A DNA stretch of 64,000 nucleotides. It comes from Pseudomonadota bacterium (GTDB lineage Bacteria; Pseudomonadota; Alphaproteobacteria; Acetobacterales; Acetobacteraceae). Below are positions 26,439 to 37,200 of this stretch, piece by piece (within the stretch, counting starts at the first letter, position 1; every line of letters begins with the position of its first letter). The DNA is taken from contig JABBOH010000002.1 of NCBI GenBank assembly GCA_019351895.1, positions 95,178-159,177 of the forward strand, read 5' to 3'. The notes under the pieces are model-generated. The model ran no database searches and was not told the DNA's origin. It saw only the letters and a program-made list of their open reading frames with translations. The position numbers and the translations under genes were made by a program.

Positions 26439-27044
26439 TTGGGTATCGTTGAGCGGAAAGGCCGGGAGCGGGCCGAGCGTGAGCAGCGCATCGTTGCGGC
26501 GGCGCGCGTAATCGCAGAGCGCGAGGGCTGGGATGCTGTGACGGTCCGGCGCCTCGCCAGCGAGATCGAATATAGCCAGCCCGTCCTCTACTCGCATTTC
26601 GAGAGCCGGAACGCGATCGTCGCAGCCGTTGCGATTCAGGGTTTCCAGGAAATCACATTGGCGATCCGGGACGCGGCAAGCGCATCCAACAGACGACGAA
26701 CCGCGCTTGAGAACGTGGCCTTGGCCTATTTCGAGTTCGCCTTCCGTCATCCAGCGACTTACGAGGCCATGTTCATCCTCCCGACGGATCTGCGGTTCGC
26801 CAAATCCGATACCGACCCGGAGCTGCGGGCCGCCTTCGACGCTCTTGCCGCCGTCGTCGCGCCGTTCTGCGTTGACGTGGCCCTCGTGACCGAGACCTTT
26901 TGGGCCAGCCTTCACGGGCTCGCCGACCTCGAACGCTCAGGCCGGATCAGGCCGAGCGCACGCGCCGAACGCATCGCGCTGGTGGTTCGGGCGATCGCGG
27001 GTTCCGAAAATGGCCGGGCTGCGCGTGGCCCATCGACCCGTTGA
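26439..27044 (+). CDS. TetR/AcrR-family transcriptional regulator
   Basis: The 201-aa regulator shows a TetR helix-turn-helix (ERAEREQRIVAAARVIAERE, then WDAVTVRRLASEIEYSQPVLYSHFESRNAIVAAV) and a WHG-like C-terminal domain (FWASLHGLADLERSGR). No ATG is available: TTG 26439 follows GGGGGAG by nine bases. A TTG at 26364 lies inside the operator pair and is less likely. It is divergent from DUF4267/DoxX and probably controls them and itself. Confidence 0.85.
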   Translation: MGIVERKGRERAEREQRIVAAARVIAEREGWDAVTVRRLASEIEYSQPVLYSHFESRNAIVAAVAIQGFQEITLAIRDAASASNRRRTALENVALAYFEFAFRHPATYEAMFILPTDLRFAKSDTDPELRAAFDALAAVVAPFCVDVALVTETFWASLHGLADLERSGRIRPSARAERIALVVRAIAGSENGRAARGPSTR

Positions 27045-27128
27045 AGGTCCGCCGCCATTCGGACTCGCGCGGCTGTGTCCGCCGCTCGCCCCTGGAATGG
27101 CGCCGCGCGAACCCCCTATAAGAGAGAC

Positions 27129-27422
27129 ATGACCAGCGCCGCGACCGTCCAACTCACCGACCGGCAGTTTTCCCTGATCGCCCGTGCCCTGGCCGAACCG
27201 CGCCGCTACCAGATCCTGAAATGCCTCGGCAGTTCCGAGAACCCGACGCCCTGCAGCGCGCTGCAGCAGGCGCAGGATGTCAGCGCGGCCACCATCTCCC
27301 ACCACATGAAGGAGCTGGAGAACGCGGGCCTCATCGAGATCGTGCGCGAAGGCAAGTTCGCCCGGCTCGTCCTCCAGCGCGACGTGCTCGCGGCCTATCT
27401 GGAGCGGCTCTCCCAAATCTAG
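27129..27422 (+). CDS. ArsR-family transcriptional regulator
   Basis: The 97-aa winged-helix protein has [14 protein letters not shown], the recognition helix region [20 protein letters not shown] and a wing [12 protein letters not shown]. This fits the small ArsR/HTH_20 repressors that lack metal-binding Cys (only two scattered Cys are present), so it probably senses a non-metal signal. A longer open frame exists upstream, but ATG 27129 follows AAGAGAGAC and gives the normal N-terminus. The next gene, an SDR, starts about 100 bases downstream behind a strong palindrome. Confidence 0.88.
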   Translation: MTSAATVQLTDRQFSLIARALAEPRRYQILKCLGSSENPTPCSALQQAQDVSAATISHHMKELENAGLIEIVREGKFARLVLQRDVLAAYLERLSQI

Positions 27423-27476
27423 CGTGCCCTGCAAGGCCTGCGGCTCAGCCCCGACCCCAGGCCCTTGCCAAGCGTC

Positions 27477-27502
27477 GATTGTTAGATGATTGTCTAACTA
27501 TC
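27477..27502. promoter_or_regulatory. Long palindrome upstream of the SDR gene, candidate ArsR site
   Basis: GTTAGA and TCTAAC flank six bases. Beyond one T:T mismatch the symmetry continues with GAT and ATC, giving a 26-base dyad that ends 19 bases before the SDR start codon. Position suggests control by the ArsR-type gene just upstream. Confidence 0.6.
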
Positions 27503-27521
27503 AAACAAATGGAGATTTCGC

Positions 27522-28265
27522 ATGAGCAAGCTTGAAGGCAAGGTCGCGCTGGTCACGGGCGCGTCCAAAGGCATCGGCGCGGCGATCGCGGTCGCGCTCG
27601 GCGCAGAAGGTGCGGCCGTCGCCGTGAACTATTCCTCGGACAAGGCCGGGGCCGAGAAAACCGTCGCCACCATTACCGCCGCGGGCGGCAAGGCCATCGC
27701 TGTGCAGGGCAGCGTCGCCGACGCCGCCGAGAGGATCGTGGCCGAGGCCGTCTCGGCCTTCGGCAAGATCGACGTCCTTGTCAACAACGCGGGCGTCTAC
27801 GCCTTCGCGCCTTTGGAGGCGGTAACGGCCGAGGAGTTCCATCGCCAGTTCAACACGAACGTGCTCGGGCTCATCCTCACCACGCAGGCGGCGGTGAAGC
27901 ACTTCCCCGAGGCAGGCGGCAGCGTCATCAACATCAGCTCGCTGGTCTCGCGCATCACCCCTCCGGGGACTGTCGTCTATACGGCGACGAAGGGCGCGGT
28001 CGATGCAATCACCGCAACGCTCGCGAAGGAGTTGGGCCCGAAGAAGATCCGGGTGAATTCGATCAACCCGGGCGTGGTCAATACCGAGGGCGCGCGCAGC
28101 ATCGGCGTCATCGACGGCGAGTTCGAGGCGATGGCAGTGGCGCAGACCCCGCTCGGCCGCGTCGGCGTGCCGGACGACATCGCGACGATCGCAGTGTTCC
28201 TGGCCTCCACCGATTCGGGATGGGTCAACGGCGAGACGATCATCGGCGCCGGCGGTATGCGGTAA
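27522..28265 (+). CDS. SDR-family oxidoreductase (FabG-like)
   Basis: The 247-aa SDR has TGASKGIGAAIA at the cofactor site, NNAGVYAFAPLE, the catalytic Ser in NISSLVSRITPPGTVVYTATKG with Y-x-x-x-K, and NPGVVNTEGARSIG. Residues NYSSDKAGAE after strand two favour NADP(H). GGAG lies seven bases before the start. The ArsR-type gene and palindrome upstream suggest an inducible detoxification or fatty/alkyl ketone reductase, not the housekeeping FabG, which is normally in the fab cluster. Confidence 0.88.
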   Translation: MSKLEGKVALVTGASKGIGAAIAVALGAEGAAVAVNYSSDKAGAEKTVATITAAGGKAIAVQGSVADAAERIVAEAVSAFGKIDVLVNNAGVYAFAPLEAVTAEEFHRQFNTNVLGLILTTQAAVKHFPEAGGSVINISSLVSRITPPGTVVYTATKGAVDAITATLAKELGPKKIRVNSINPGVVNTEGARSIGVIDGEFEAMAVAQTPLGRVGVPDDIATIAVFLASTDSGWVNGETIIGAGGMR

Positions 28266-28288
28266 CGCCTCAGAACGCCGCTCAAGGG

Positions 28289-28315
28289 GGCCCCGTCCAA
28301 AACTTGGCCGGGGCC
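28289..28315 (+). terminator. Possible terminator hairpin after the SDR gene
   Basis: GGCCCCG and CGGGGCC form a seven-base perfect stem around 13 bases, 24 bases after the SDR stop. No U-tract follows, so activity is uncertain. Confidence 0.35.
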
Positions 28316-28357
28316 TCAGCCTTATCGCTATTGGCTCGGCAGAAGAAGCGACAATAG

Positions 28358-28648
28358 TCAGGCAGTCAGTCGCCCGACATTCTCCGCCAGCTGCTTGTGG
28401 ATCGGCGCCATGGCGGCTTCCTGGGCTTTCAGCGTCAACATGCCCAAGGCCACGAAGTTGGCCGCCGCCCGCTCCAAGAACGCCACCATGAAGCCATGCT
28501 GCGCGGCACCCAAGGCGGCGGGGGTCGTGCAGCTGGCGGCGCGCGCGAGATCCGCAGTCCGGCTCGCGTTCAAGGTCGCAGCCGCGATCACGCCGCCGAT
28601 GCCGGTATCTTGTTTCATCATGGAAGTGGTCCTGTCTGTGGTTGTCAT
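28358..28648 (-). CDS. Small helical protein (96 aa), unknown, fused in frame to a decayed upstream gene
   Basis: From ATG 28648 the product reads MTTTDRTTSMMKQDTGIGG and is Ala-rich and helical. It ends ALGMLTLKAQEAAMAPIHKQL and resembles phasin-like or other coiled helical proteins only in composition; I cannot assign a family. The frame continues without a stop into the methyltransferase remnant upstream, so the boundary is inferred from where that homology ends. ATGs at 28621 and 28618 are alternative starts. It may be a genuine gene or the tail of a fused frame. Confidence 0.45.
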   Translation of the reverse strand: MTTTDRTTSMMKQDTGIGGVIAAATLNASRTADLARAASCTTPAALGAAQHGFMVAFLERAAANFVALGMLTLKAQEAAMAPIHKQLAENVGRLTA

Positions 28649-29286
28649 CGTGACATGGACCAGGCAAGGAAGCTCATGCCTAGCCGAAGGGAGTTCGTGC
28701 AGCGCGCGGGCCAGCAACATGCGCCAGCCGCGGGGAGCGCCGTAATCGAGGAAGACGCAATCGGAAAAACGCCAATGCCAGCCGCGCAGTGTCGCCGCTA
28801 TGCTCGCGCGGCCGATGCCCCACGGCATTGCCGGGAGACGGTATTGAGGCGTCTGCTGCAGGCCCATGACCGTGAGGCGTGAGAACCAGGGCGGCACGAC
28901 ATCAAAGATCAGGTCGGCTCCCGGGAAACGCTCGGCGATGCCGGCCAGGAGGCGGCGCACGCTCGGAGGCTCGAGATACATCAGCAGCCCCTGCGCGACG
29001 ATGAACAGGCCGGATGACGCATCCACCCCGTCCATCCAGATCGGATCGAGCGCGCTCACCGCGATGTGCCGAAAGCGGTCGGTCTGCGGCCGAAATGCGC
29101 CGCGAAGTCGTAATCCATCGCGTCGTGGATGCTCACGCTATCGGGATCGACGAGAATGCCATCAAACCGCTTGGCCTCGCAGGCCCGGTTATGCAGCGAC
29201 CAGAGCATCGTCTCCGAGACACCGGCGAGGCCGGGTACCACCCTGGCCGCGGCGGTGACCGCGCGGGCGGCTGCTGCGGCTTGCAA
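28649..29286 (-). pseudogene. Leucine-carboxyl-methyltransferase-like SAM methyltransferase with internal deletion
   Basis: Two frames carry pieces of one protein. The upstream frame reads GVSETMLWSLHNRACEAKRF, then DGILVDPDSVSIHDAMDYDF. The downstream frame reads QTDRFRHIAVSALDPIWMDG, then LFIVAQGLLMYLEPPSVRRL and the C-terminal blocks to ELPCLVHV. These are the N-terminal and C-terminal parts of class I O-methyltransferases of the LCM/Tcmp group. The segment between them, about 80-90 residues holding the SAM-binding glycine motif, is gone, and a frame change sits at the junction near 29080-29100. The enzyme cannot be functional. Confidence 0.7.
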
Positions 29287-29388
29287 TGAAAAGTCCGCTC
29301 CGAATTTGGGGTCAGCTCAAGGAGTGATTGAGGTAGACCCGGCAACTGGCCCTGCATAGACTCGGACTCTACGCAGAGGCTGCGTGCG

Positions 29389-30153
29389 TCAGCCCCGCAG
29401 CTTCTCCCGGAACAGCCGCAGCGCGCAGTCATAGCCGAAGCGCGCGAGTTCCGGATCGTAGCGCGGCCCTTCGTCCCGCATGAAGGCGTGGGCCGCATTC
29501 ACCTCGTGCCACTCAAAGTCGACGCCCGCCGCCTCCAGTCTCTCGCGGATCATCGCCCGCCCCTCGGGCGGCACATGCGGGTCGGCACGCCCGAAGACCA
29601 TCAGCAGCGCGCCCCGGATCTCGGCCGCGCGATCCAGGCTGCCGTCCTGCCCCCCCGCGCCCAGCGTATGGCTGTGAAGGTCCGTCGCGTAGAAGCAGGC
29701 GGTCGCCCGCACATCCGGCTGCAGCGCCGCGCGGAATGCCAGATGCCCGCCGAGGCAGACGCCGAAAGCGCCGAGCGCGCCCGTCGAAGCCGGATGGCCG
29801 GCCAGATAATCCAGCGCCGCCCGGCAGTCGGCATCATGGGAGGCCACCGGCTTGGCGAATTTCAGCGCGTTGCCGCGGTCGGTGCCCGGCTTGTCATAAG
29901 CCAGCACCGTCCCGGGCGGCTCGTATTCGTGATAGACCTCCGGCACGCCGACGAGGAAGCCGTGGCCGGCGAGATAGGCCGCCGTGCGACGGATCGGCGC
30001 GGTCACCTGGTAGATCTCGGAATAGAGCAGGATCGCCGGGAACCGCCCCTCCGCTGATCCCATGGCCGCTCCCAGGGCCGCCGGGCGCAGCAGGTGCAGG
30101 CGCATGACGCCCCCACCCATGGCGAGATCCTCGAAACCGTCTTCTAGCCGCAT
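29389..30153 (-). CDS. Dienelactone hydrolase family protein (first of two)
   Basis: The 254-aa alpha/beta hydrolase has the dienelactone-hydrolase nucleophile motif GVCLGGHLA (Cys), an Asp in FGRADPHVP and a His in NAAHAFMRD, with an oxyanion/Glu region AILLYSEIYQV. These enzymes open lactones or small esters in the cytoplasm. The frame is open far upstream, but ATG 30153 follows GGAGG by seven bases. It is divergent from prfC with about 110 bases between starts. It is not close in sequence to the second dienelactone hydrolase at 43687. Confidence 0.88.
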   Translation of the reverse strand: MRLEDGFEDLAMGGGVMRLHLLRPAALGAAMGSAEGRFPAILLYSEIYQVTAPIRRTAAYLAGHGFLVGVPEVYHEYEPPGTVLAYDKPGTDRGNALKFAKPVASHDADCRAALDYLAGHPASTGALGAFGVCLGGHLAFRAALQPDVRATACFYATDLHSHTLGAGGQDGSLDRAAEIRGALLMVFGRADPHVPPEGRAMIRERLEAAGVDFEWHEVNAAHAFMRDEGPRYDPELARFGYDCALRLFREKLRG

Positions 30154-30262
30154 CGCGGGCCCTCCTGTCACCGAGACCCTCGGTATCATCCCAGCCCCCA
30201 TCATCCCAGAGATCCGGGCGCGATGGTTCCTCTGGCGCCACGTTCTTGCTAAGCCCCGCCCC

Positions 30263-31804
<1,542 letters not shown>

Positions 31805-31869
31805 GGAAGCACCTTTCCTTCTCATGGCAGCGTGGCCAAGGTCCGCGGGCAACCTCAGGGAGCCCGCGC

Positions 31870-32769
31870 ATGACCCGCCGAGACGGCGACCCCGTCCATT
31901 TCCGTATCGGCAACGCCGAGCTGATCAAGCTCGGCACCAAGCGGTACGACCTGAGCGACCCCTACCACTTGGCCATCACCATGCGGTGGCGGAACTTCTT
32001 CGCCGCCAGTCTGGTGCTTTACCTCGCGATCAACCTCGTCTTCGCCGTGCTCTATGCCCTTGGCCCGCATAGCGTCGAGAACGCGCGGTCAGGTTCGCTG
32101 AGCGACGCCTTCTTTTTCTCGATCGAGACGCTCGCCACAGTCGGCTATGGGTTCATGGCACCGCTATCGACCTACGGACATATCGTGGCATCGGCGGAGC
32201 TCATCTGCGGACTGGTCTTCACCGCGCTCTTCACCGGCCTGACCTTCGTGCGCTTCTCACGCATCAAGGCGCGGATCGTCTTCGCCGAGCGGGCCGTGGT
32301 GGCGCGACATGGCGGGGTGCCGACGCTCATGGTCCGTATGGGCTACGAGCGCGCGGGGTCGCTCGCGGATGCGGAGGCGCGGGTCACCTTCATGCGGCTG
32401 ATGCGGACGCCCGCGGGCCAGACCTACCGACAGTCGGACGAGCTGACGCTGGTCCACAGCCGGCTTGCGCTGATGGTGCTCGCCTGGACCCTGATGCACG
32501 AGATCGACGAGGCGAGCCCGCTCCACGGGCTCACGGCCGAGAGCCTGATCGCATCCGACGCGCGGCTGATCGTCACGATCCGCGCGCGGAACCACGCGCC
32601 TGGCGCCGATATCTTCGATATCGCGTTCTTCGACTCCCAGCAGATCGCTTTCGGCATGGCCTATGAGGACATGGTCTATCAGGACGAGGCGGGCCGCATC
32701 CACGCGGATTTGCGCAAGCTCGGCCATGTGGCTCCGGATGCCGGGCCCGAAATGACGGTGCGGACCTGA
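31870..32769 (+). CDS. Inward-rectifier-type K+ channel (KirBac-like)
   Basis: The 299-aa protein has a slide helix (DLSDPYHLAITMRW), a first membrane span, a pore helix SDAFFFSIETLA with the selectivity filter TVGYG (90-94), a second span and a C-terminal immunoglobulin-like cytoplasmic domain (RIVFAERAVVARHGGVPTLM, LVHSRLALMVLAWTLMHEID). This is the KirBac architecture and length. It conducts K+ across the inner membrane, gated by lipids or ligands. Its stop shares a base with the next start (TGATG), coupling it to a small membrane protein. Confidence 0.93.
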   Translation: MTRRDGDPVHFRIGNAELIKLGTKRYDLSDPYHLAITMRWRNFFAASLVLYLAINLVFAVLYALGPHSVENARSGSLSDAFFFSIETLATVGYGFMAPLSTYGHIVASAELICGLVFTALFTGLTFVRFSRIKARIVFAERAVVARHGGVPTLMVRMGYERAGSLADAEARVTFMRLMRTPAGQTYRQSDELTLVHSRLALMVLAWTLMHEIDEASPLHGLTAESLIASDARLIVTIRARNHAPGADIFDIAFFDSQQIAFGMAYEDMVYQDEAGRIHADLRKLGHVAPDAGPEMTVRT

Positions 32770-33074
32770 TGCATCTCCATGTCGCGCCGCTGACGGCGTT
32801 CGGGGTGGTTGCCGCGACGGCGGCGACGGATGCCGTCTATGTCATGTTCAGTTCCGCGGTGCTCCAGAAGCGGCGCGTGTCCGCGGCAAACTGGAGCGGG
32901 CTGTGGTACCTGCTCTCATCCTTCGCCGTGATCAGCTACACGCAGAACTGGGTCTATGTGCTCTTCGCGGCCGTCGGATCATGGCTCGGCGCCTATGCCT
33001 CGATCACCTTCCTCCGCCATCCGCGTTTGCGGAGCGGGCGAAGCGCACCAGCCGACGATGGGACGGCGGCGTAG
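32769..33074 (+). CDS. Small membrane protein (101 aa) coupled to the K+ channel
   Basis: I do not recognise a characterised family. Three hydrophobic segments are visible (LTAFGVVAATAATDAVYVMF, then LWYLLSSFAVISY and WVYVLFAAVGSWLGAYASI), followed by a basic C-terminus. TGATG overlap with the KirBac gene argues for co-translation. A role as an accessory or regulator of the channel is only suggested by position. Confidence 0.7.
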   Translation: MHLHVAPLTAFGVVAATAATDAVYVMFSSAVLQKRRVSAANWSGLWYLLSSFAVISYTQNWVYVLFAAVGSWLGAYASITFLRHPRLRSGRSAPADDGTAA

Positions 33075-33112
33075 GAACCTGCCGCAAACGACGACGATCG
33101 CCTGTGACGGTC

Positions 33113-33715
33113 TCATTGCATGAGTGATCTCGGGCCGCTGACGAACGGGCTGTTCCGAACGTAAAATCGCAGGAGGCGGTCCTTCTCCCGCGAAATGCCG
33201 ATCCTGCCCCCCTGCGCGATCTCGCCGGGGTCGAGGTCATGATGTTCGAGCCATAGCGGACCTTCGCGGCAAAGATCGAGCCCGTCGAGCTGGCGATCAA
33301 CGCGCAGGGCCATGGCAAGCCTTCCCGGTCCGCGCGCCAGGTCACGCAAGCGCTCGATCCCGCGATTGAGGCGCATGATCGGGATGCCTTCGAGCGGCTC
33401 GAGCGCCCTGATCAGAACGCCGGCGCCAATCCCGGACACCTCGCTCGAGATATTCAGCATGTTTGAAATGCCATAGGCGAGGTAGACGTACGCGTGTCCG
33501 CGCTCGAGAAACAGCGAGCGGTTGCGCAGCGTCGTCCCTCGGTAGGCATGGCTCGCGGCATCACCGATGACATATGCCTCGGTCTCGACGATCCGGCCGC
33601 TGACGACACCCTCGGGCAAGGCTCGCACCACTAGCCGGCCGACGAGATAGCGTGCGAGGGAGGCCGTATCGATCGGCAACTCGGAACGCTTGAGCGGGCG
33701 GCGGACGGCCATCAT
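33113..33715 (-). CDS. 3-methyladenine DNA glycosylase (AAG/MPG family)
   Basis: The 200-aa enzyme removes alkylated purines from DNA. Typical blocks are GRIVETEAYVIGDAASHAYRG (catalytic Glu in VETEAY), RNRSLFLERGHAYVYLAYGI, MLNISSE, GAGVLIRALEP, LARGPGRLAMAL and FYVRNSPFVSG. The length fits bacterial family members. Two adjacent ATGs (33715 and 33712) are possible. It stands between the channel pair and the NTF2-like gene and ends convergently with the small membrane protein gene. Confidence 0.92.
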   Translation of the reverse strand: MMAVRRPLKRSELPIDTASLARYLVGRLVVRALPEGVVSGRIVETEAYVIGDAASHAYRGTTLRNRSLFLERGHAYVYLAYGISNMLNISSEVSGIGAGVLIRALEPLEGIPIMRLNRGIERLRDLARGPGRLAMALRVDRQLDGLDLCREGPLWLEHHDLDPGEIAQGGRIGISREKDRLLRFYVRNSPFVSGPRSLMQ

Positions 33716-33729
33716 AGACGGACGACGCG

Positions 33730-34110
33730 TCAGGGCATCCGCTCGACCCATCGGGCGCGCGACGGCCCTGGCTCGAACGGATCGCCGAAATACTGGGTCT
33801 CGCGGATGACCTTCCCGTTCCGGAACTCCATGATGCTCACCGTGTAGGACGGCCGCTCGTCATAGGTGAGGACATATTCAGTCACCCAGAACTCGCCCGC
33901 CCCGATGATCCGACGCACGGCGAAGTGCTTCAGGTTCGGCTGGGCGGCGCGGGATGCCTGGATGTTTGACCGCCCGCGGATGCGCTCGCCGGATTGCGGA
34001 TATTCGAGAACCGCATCTTCCCGGTAAATCTGGTGCTCGCCCTCGAAGTCGTTCGCATCGGAAGCCCTCCAGTGACGATCCAGAGCGGCCCGGATCTCTC
34101 GGTCTTCCAT
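33730..34110 (-). CDS. SnoaL/NTF2-like domain protein
   Basis: The 126-aa protein has the NTF2-like cone fold pattern: DRHWRASDANDFEGEHQIYR, EDAVLEYPQSGERIRGRSNI, then strands VTEYVLTYDERPSYTVSIME and FRNGKVIRETQYFGDPFEP. Such proteins bind small hydrophobic ligands or act as isomerases, and function is not predictable here. GGGGAG six bases before ATG 34110 decides the start over two upstream in-frame ATGs. It is divergent from the hyuAB fusion. Confidence 0.85.
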   Translation of the reverse strand: MEDREIRAALDRHWRASDANDFEGEHQIYREDAVLEYPQSGERIRGRSNIQASRAAQPNLKHFAVRRIIGAGEFWVTEYVLTYDERPSYTVSIMEFRNGKVIRETQYFGDPFEPGPSRARWVERMP

Positions 34111-34188
34111 TCGGAACTCCCCTGACATCTCCCTGGCCATAATTCTACGACCAAGTTTCCCTTTACCAAGGCGGGCACCGCGACTTTA

Positions 34189-34208
34189 ATCGTTGGCATA
34201 CAAACGAT
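34189..34208. promoter_or_regulatory. Inverted repeat ATCGTT-N8-AACGAT upstream of hyuAB
   Basis: A 20-base dyad lies three bases before the ribosome site of the HyuA-HyuB gene, in the 110-base gap to the divergent NTF2-like gene. The inner TTGGCATACAA resembles GntR-type sites. It may be an operator; no cognate regulator is adjacent. Confidence 0.4.
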
Positions 34209-34220
34209 CTGGAGATGCCG

Positions 34221-37200
34221 ATGAGCCGTCGCTTGGCCGGAATCGATGTGGGCGGCACCTTCACCGACGTGCTGTTCTACGACGAAGGCAGCCCCTCGGG
34301 CCGCGTGCGCTTCGCCAAAATCCCGACCACAACGGCGAACCAGGCCGAGGGCGTGCTCGCCGGCATCCGCGCCGCCGGCACGACACCCGCCGAGCTCGAC
34401 CTCATCATCCACGGCACGACCGTCACCACCAACGCGGTGCTGGAGCGGAAGGTCGCCCGCGTCGGGCTCATCACCACGGCGGGCTTCCGTGACACGCTGG
34501 AAATCGGCCGCCGCACGCGCCCCAAACCCTACGGCCTGTTCGGCGTCTTCGAACCGCTGATCCCCCGCGACCTGAGGCTCGAAGTATCCGAGCGCATGAA
34601 TGCCGCGGGCGAGGTCGTGATCCCGCTCGACGAGGAGGCCGTGCGCGCTGGCGTGGAGCGTCTGCGCGCCGCTGGCTGCGAGGCGCTCGTCATCCACTTC
34701 CTCCATTCCTACGCGAACGGCGCGCATGAGCAGGCGGCGGGCCGCATCGCGGCCGAGCTTTGGCCGAACGGCTACATCACCCTCGGCCATGGCCTGCTCT
34801 CGGAATATCGCGAGTATGAGCGCGGCACGACCGCCTCGGTGAATGCCGCGGTGCAGCCGGTGCTGGACCGCTATCTGGACCGGCTGACACAGGGGCTGCG
34901 GCAGGACGGATTCCGCCACGACCTGCTGGTGATGAACGGCAATGGCGGCACCATAGCCGCCGGTCTCGCCGCGCGGGAGGCCGCCAAGACTGTCATGTCG
35001 GGCCCCGCTTCGGGCGTTATCGCCGCCGCCGCGACCCTCAACCAATCCGGCGTCGGCGACGCTGTGACTTACGACATGGGCGGCACATCGAGCGATGTCG
35101 CGCTGATCAGCGGCGGATTGCCCGAAGTCTCGGCCGAACTCACCATCGACTATGGCCTGCCGATCCATGTGCCGATGGTCGATGTCCGCACCATAGGCGC
35201 GGGCGGCGGGTCGATCGCATGGCTCGACGCCGCCGGCATGCTGCGCGTGGGGCCGCAGAGCGCGGGCTCGACCCCCGGGCCGATCTGCTATGGGCGCGGC
35301 GGGCGCGAGCCGACCATCACAGATGCGAACCTCGTCCTCGGCCGTCTGGACCCGGCCAAGCTGACGATTGCGGGCGCCGAGCCCGTGACGGTTGCGGAGG
35401 TTCGGGCGATCTTCGAGGAGGTGCTCGCCGGTCCACTCGGCCTCTCGGTCGACGAGGCCGCCGCCGCCGTCATAGCACTCGGCAACGTTCATATGGCGGG
35501 CGCGATCCGCATGGTGTCGCTGTCGCGCGGCCGCGACCCGCGGGCCCTCACGCTGTTCGCCTTCGGTGGTGCGGGACCGCTGCATGCGGTGGCACTCGCC
35601 GCCGACCTCGGCATCCCCGAGGTGCTGATCCCGGCGCGCCCTGGCCTGACCAATGCGCTCGGCTGCCTCGTGGCGGACCTCAGGCAGGACTTCGTCAACA
35701 CGCTGAACCAGCCGCTCGACGGCATCGACATGGCCGAGGTCCATCGCGTGCTGGCGGAGCAGGTGGCGCGCGGCATCGCCATCAACGCGGCACAACAGGA
35801 TGAAATCGCGGAGACAGAAATCCGCCACTCGGCGGATATGCAGTTCCGCGGCCAGACGCATCTGATCCGCGTGGCGATCCCCAATTCCTCAGTCACGCGG
35901 GAGACGCTGCAGAGCCTGTTCGAGGAAGCCTATTTCGCGCGCTTCCAGATCCGCATGCCCGAGATCCGAGCAACGCTGGTCAACCTCAATACCTCCGTGA
36001 CCGGCAGGCGGGCGCCCTTCCCCGTCGCCTCGCTGCTCGACCCCGGCGTACGCGCCGCCGACCTCACGGGCGCGCGAACCGGCACGCGACCGGTGTTCGT
36101 CAATACCGAAGCGGGCGGCGCCTGGGTCGATTGCGCGATCTACGACCGGGACGCGCTGCCGCTCGGCGCTCGTGTCGTGGGACCCGCGATCCTGGAACAG
36201 CCGGACACCACGACCTTCATCGAGCCCGGCGCGACCGCGCGCGTGGATGAGATCGGCAATCTTCGCGTGCGGACGGCGGGCACCGCGATCGAGACCGGAC
36301 AAGGTGCCAGCGATCCGTTGGCCCTCGCCGTCATCGAGGCGGGGCTGCAGCAGGTTTGCAACGAGATGGACCTCGCTTTCTCGCGCTCGGCCTTCTCGCC
36401 CGTCATCGCCGAGGCCGACGACCGCTCGGATGGCATCTACGACGCCGAAACCGGCGCGTTGATCGCGCAAGGAGAACTCGGCCTGCCCGTCTTCGTCGGC
36501 GTCATGCAGTACTCGACCGGCGAGATCATCCGCCTCATCCGCGAAGGCGCCGTCGCGGCACCCGAACCCGGCGACATCTACATCGTCAACGACCCTTATC
36601 TCGGCGGCACGCATCTCATGGACGTGCGCTTTGCCATGCCCTTCTTCCATGAGGGCCGCCTGCTCTGCTGGCTGCAAAACACCGGTCACTGGCCTGATAC
36701 CGGCGGCATGACGCCGGGCGGGTTCTCGGCCCACGCGACCGAGGTGGAGCAGGAGGGCCTGCGCCTGCCGCCTGTGAAGCTGTTCAAGCGTGGCGAGATG
36801 GACCGCGAGATCCTGTCCATCATATCGTCCAACATCCGGGTGGCCGATCAACGGATCGGCGACATCCGCGCGCAGGTCTCGGCGCTCAAGATCGGCGAGC
36901 GGCGACTGCGGGACGTGATCGCCCGTCACGGCGTCGATACCGTCACCAGCGTCATCGCGGAGATGCGGAGCAGGGCCGCAAACCTGATGCGGGCGAAGCT
37001 CGAAGGGGTCCCGGACGGCATCTATGAAAGCGAGGCCTTCGTCGATTCCGATGGGGTGGTCAACGAACCGCTGCGGATCGCGCTGACGATGACCAAGGCC
37101 GAGGGGGTGCTCACCTTCGACTTCAGCCGTTCGAGCCCGCCCTGCCGCGGCCCGATGAACTCGGTCTTCGCGACGACGCTCTCGTCGGTCTATCTCGCCG

